A stretch of DNA of 64,000 nt. Source: Amblyomma americanum (Eukaryota; Arthropoda; Arachnida; Ixodida; Ixodidae). The translations under genes and the position numbers were made by a program. The stretch is taken from contig NC_135505.1 in assembly GCF_052857255.1 (NCBI RefSeq), positions 139,908,343 through 139,972,342 on the forward strand. Reading direction: 5' to 3'. The first letter of the stretch is position 1. Each line of letters begins with the position of its first letter. Below the pieces are notes generated by a model that was not told where the DNA came from, made no database searches, and worked only from the letters and a program-made list of their open reading frames with translations. Positions 62,760 to 64,000 of this stretch are shown one piece after another.

Positions 62760-63280
62760 AAAAATACAAAAATCGCGTAAATTTACCACGCGCAGGCACT
62801 ACCGTCATCGGTGACGAGCAAGTTTGCTCAGAGGAAAATTGATCGGTGGGAAATATGCGCTTCATACACTTATCGCGCGTTGACCGAACAGGTTATCATT
62901 AGTGCATTGATTGATGAGTGTGTAGAAGGCGTCTATCATCCACATACGACTAGTGAGAGCTCGCAGACAAGGGCCCTGTAGCCGACATAAGACAAGGCAA
63001 GCTGCTTTCGGCAGCGAGAAGGCAACGCGAACGAGAAGCGGTAAGGGAAAGGGGCCCCTGGGCCGAGTCAATCACGGGCCGTTACAAAGTGTTGTTGTAA
63101 GTCTCCCGGCCGCGCTTCGGGAGAGGAAGCTACGCCGACATCCAGTTCCAAGCACTGTCTGTCTGGTGGAAGCATCAGCCGTGTCTCGGTTTTTCACTTC
63201 TGTCCTGAATTTTGAGTAGAGCGTAAAAAAAGAAGAAAAGTGGCAGGGTTTTATGGTAGAGTTTTAACGTAGTTGAACCG
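62760..63280. other. No recognised feature
   Basis: No gene or repeat that I can support. Confidence 0.4.
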
Positions 63281-63379
63281 AGCAAACGTGCAAAAGCATG
63301 CGTTCATTCTCGGCCTCTTCTGTCAGGCACCTGCATGTGCACGCAACCGCGTTTCTCGCTCTTCATCTTCACACCCTCT

Positions 63380-63480
63380 CTCCGCTCGACGGCAGCTGGC
63401 GCGACGCTCTCCTCCCATTGGCTACAGCTGGCGCGACGCTCCTACGAGCTTACCCGAGTTACTCCGAGCTTCACACAAGA
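63380..63480. repeat. Relative of the 51-bp repeat at 21 kb
   Basis: CAGCTGGCGCGACGCTC occurs twice with CTCCCATTGGCTA between, followed by TTACCCGAG. The same elements (CAGCTGGCGCGA, CCTATTGGCT, TTACCCGAG) build the array at 20.94-21.18 kb. Confidence 0.6.
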
Positions 63481-63684
63481 TTCTTGGTTGGAACCGCGTT
63501 AAGAAGTGCTTTCGTCATAAAATTCAAAGCGTGCTTACGTAGAATGTGACTCGAGTGAAGCGGCATCTGACTGGGAGTCATGGTCTTGTTAAGAGGGTCA
63601 ATTAGTCATGCGGCCCGTTGATGAGTCGCATTCATTGACCCATAATGGGTTACACGGGTTATGAAAAGAGACCGATCACAAGAT

Positions 63685-63925
63685 AACCGCCACGGTAGCT
63701 CAGTGGTTATGGCACTCGGCTGCTGGCCCGAAAGACTCGGGTTCGATCCCGGCCGCCGTGGTCCAATTACGATGGAGGCGAAATTCCAGAGGCCCGTGTA
63801 CTGTGAGATATCTGCTCACGTTAAAGAACCTCAGGTGGTGGAAATTTTCGGAGCCCTTCACTACGGCGTCCCTCATAGCCTGAGTCGCTTTAGAAAGTTA
63901 AACCCACATGAACCAAACCCCTTCC
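63685..63925 (+). mobile_element. tRNA-headed SINE type B
   Basis: Head CGCCACGGTAGCTCAGTGG, B-box GGTTCGATCCC, tail GAGTCGCTTTAGAAAGTTAA. No TSD noted. Confidence 0.85.
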
Positions 63926-64000
63926 TAATGCGAAGGCAAACATCAGCATGCAGTTGTGAATGTTCATGTATAAATAACAACACAGTAGAGTTTCAGCCTC

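Overview
This window looks like nuclear DNA from a hard tick (Ixodidae, probably a metastriate such as Rhipicephalus, Dermacentor, Hyalomma or Haemaphysalis). The reasons are intron-containing genes with GT-AG borders, at least two dozen copies of a tRNA-headed SINE of the tick 'Ruka' type, and degraded Ty3/Gypsy, LINE, RTE, Penelope, mariner and MITE copies. Nothing bacterial is present. Organism and species are inference; the repeats and exons are read directly.

Three host genes can be supported. (1) A plus-strand gene encoding a protein with three U1-type C2H2 zinc fingers (exons 6445-6729 and 16120-17046, 403 aa, 9.4 kb intron). (2) A minus-strand SLC1/EAAT-family transporter in eight exons from 37449 down to 22116 (465 aa from the first good ATG); every splice junction keeps the reading frame. 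(3) A second zinc-finger gene (exons 52717-53010 and 54563-54916, 215 aa), a clear paralogue of the first with the same intron position inside finger 2. The two zinc-finger genes flank the transporter.

The transporter is the most interesting item. Its fold signatures are intact, but several residues that bind substrate and ions in known EAATs are replaced (E to A in TM7, D to N and D to Q in TM8, SSSS to SDSV in HP1). It may be a divergent transporter or channel rather than a normal glutamate pump.

Layout: 0-6.4 kb, SINE and retroelement debris; 6.4-17.1 kb, zinc-finger gene A, whose intron holds a broken Gypsy-like element (8.4-14.5 kb) with at least five nested insertions; 17.1-22 kb, LINE tail, inverted Penelope-like pair and minisatellites; 22.1-37.5 kb, EAAT gene with SINEs and MITEs in its introns; 37.5-45 kb, AT-rich and mostly unrecognised; 45-50 kb, SINE dimer, two LINE tails and a mariner relic; 52.7-55.1 kb, zinc-finger gene B with a 21-bp satellite in its intron; 55-64 kb, RTE tail, SINEs and unrecognised sequence. 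Several insertions show clean target-site duplications, so their nesting order can be read.
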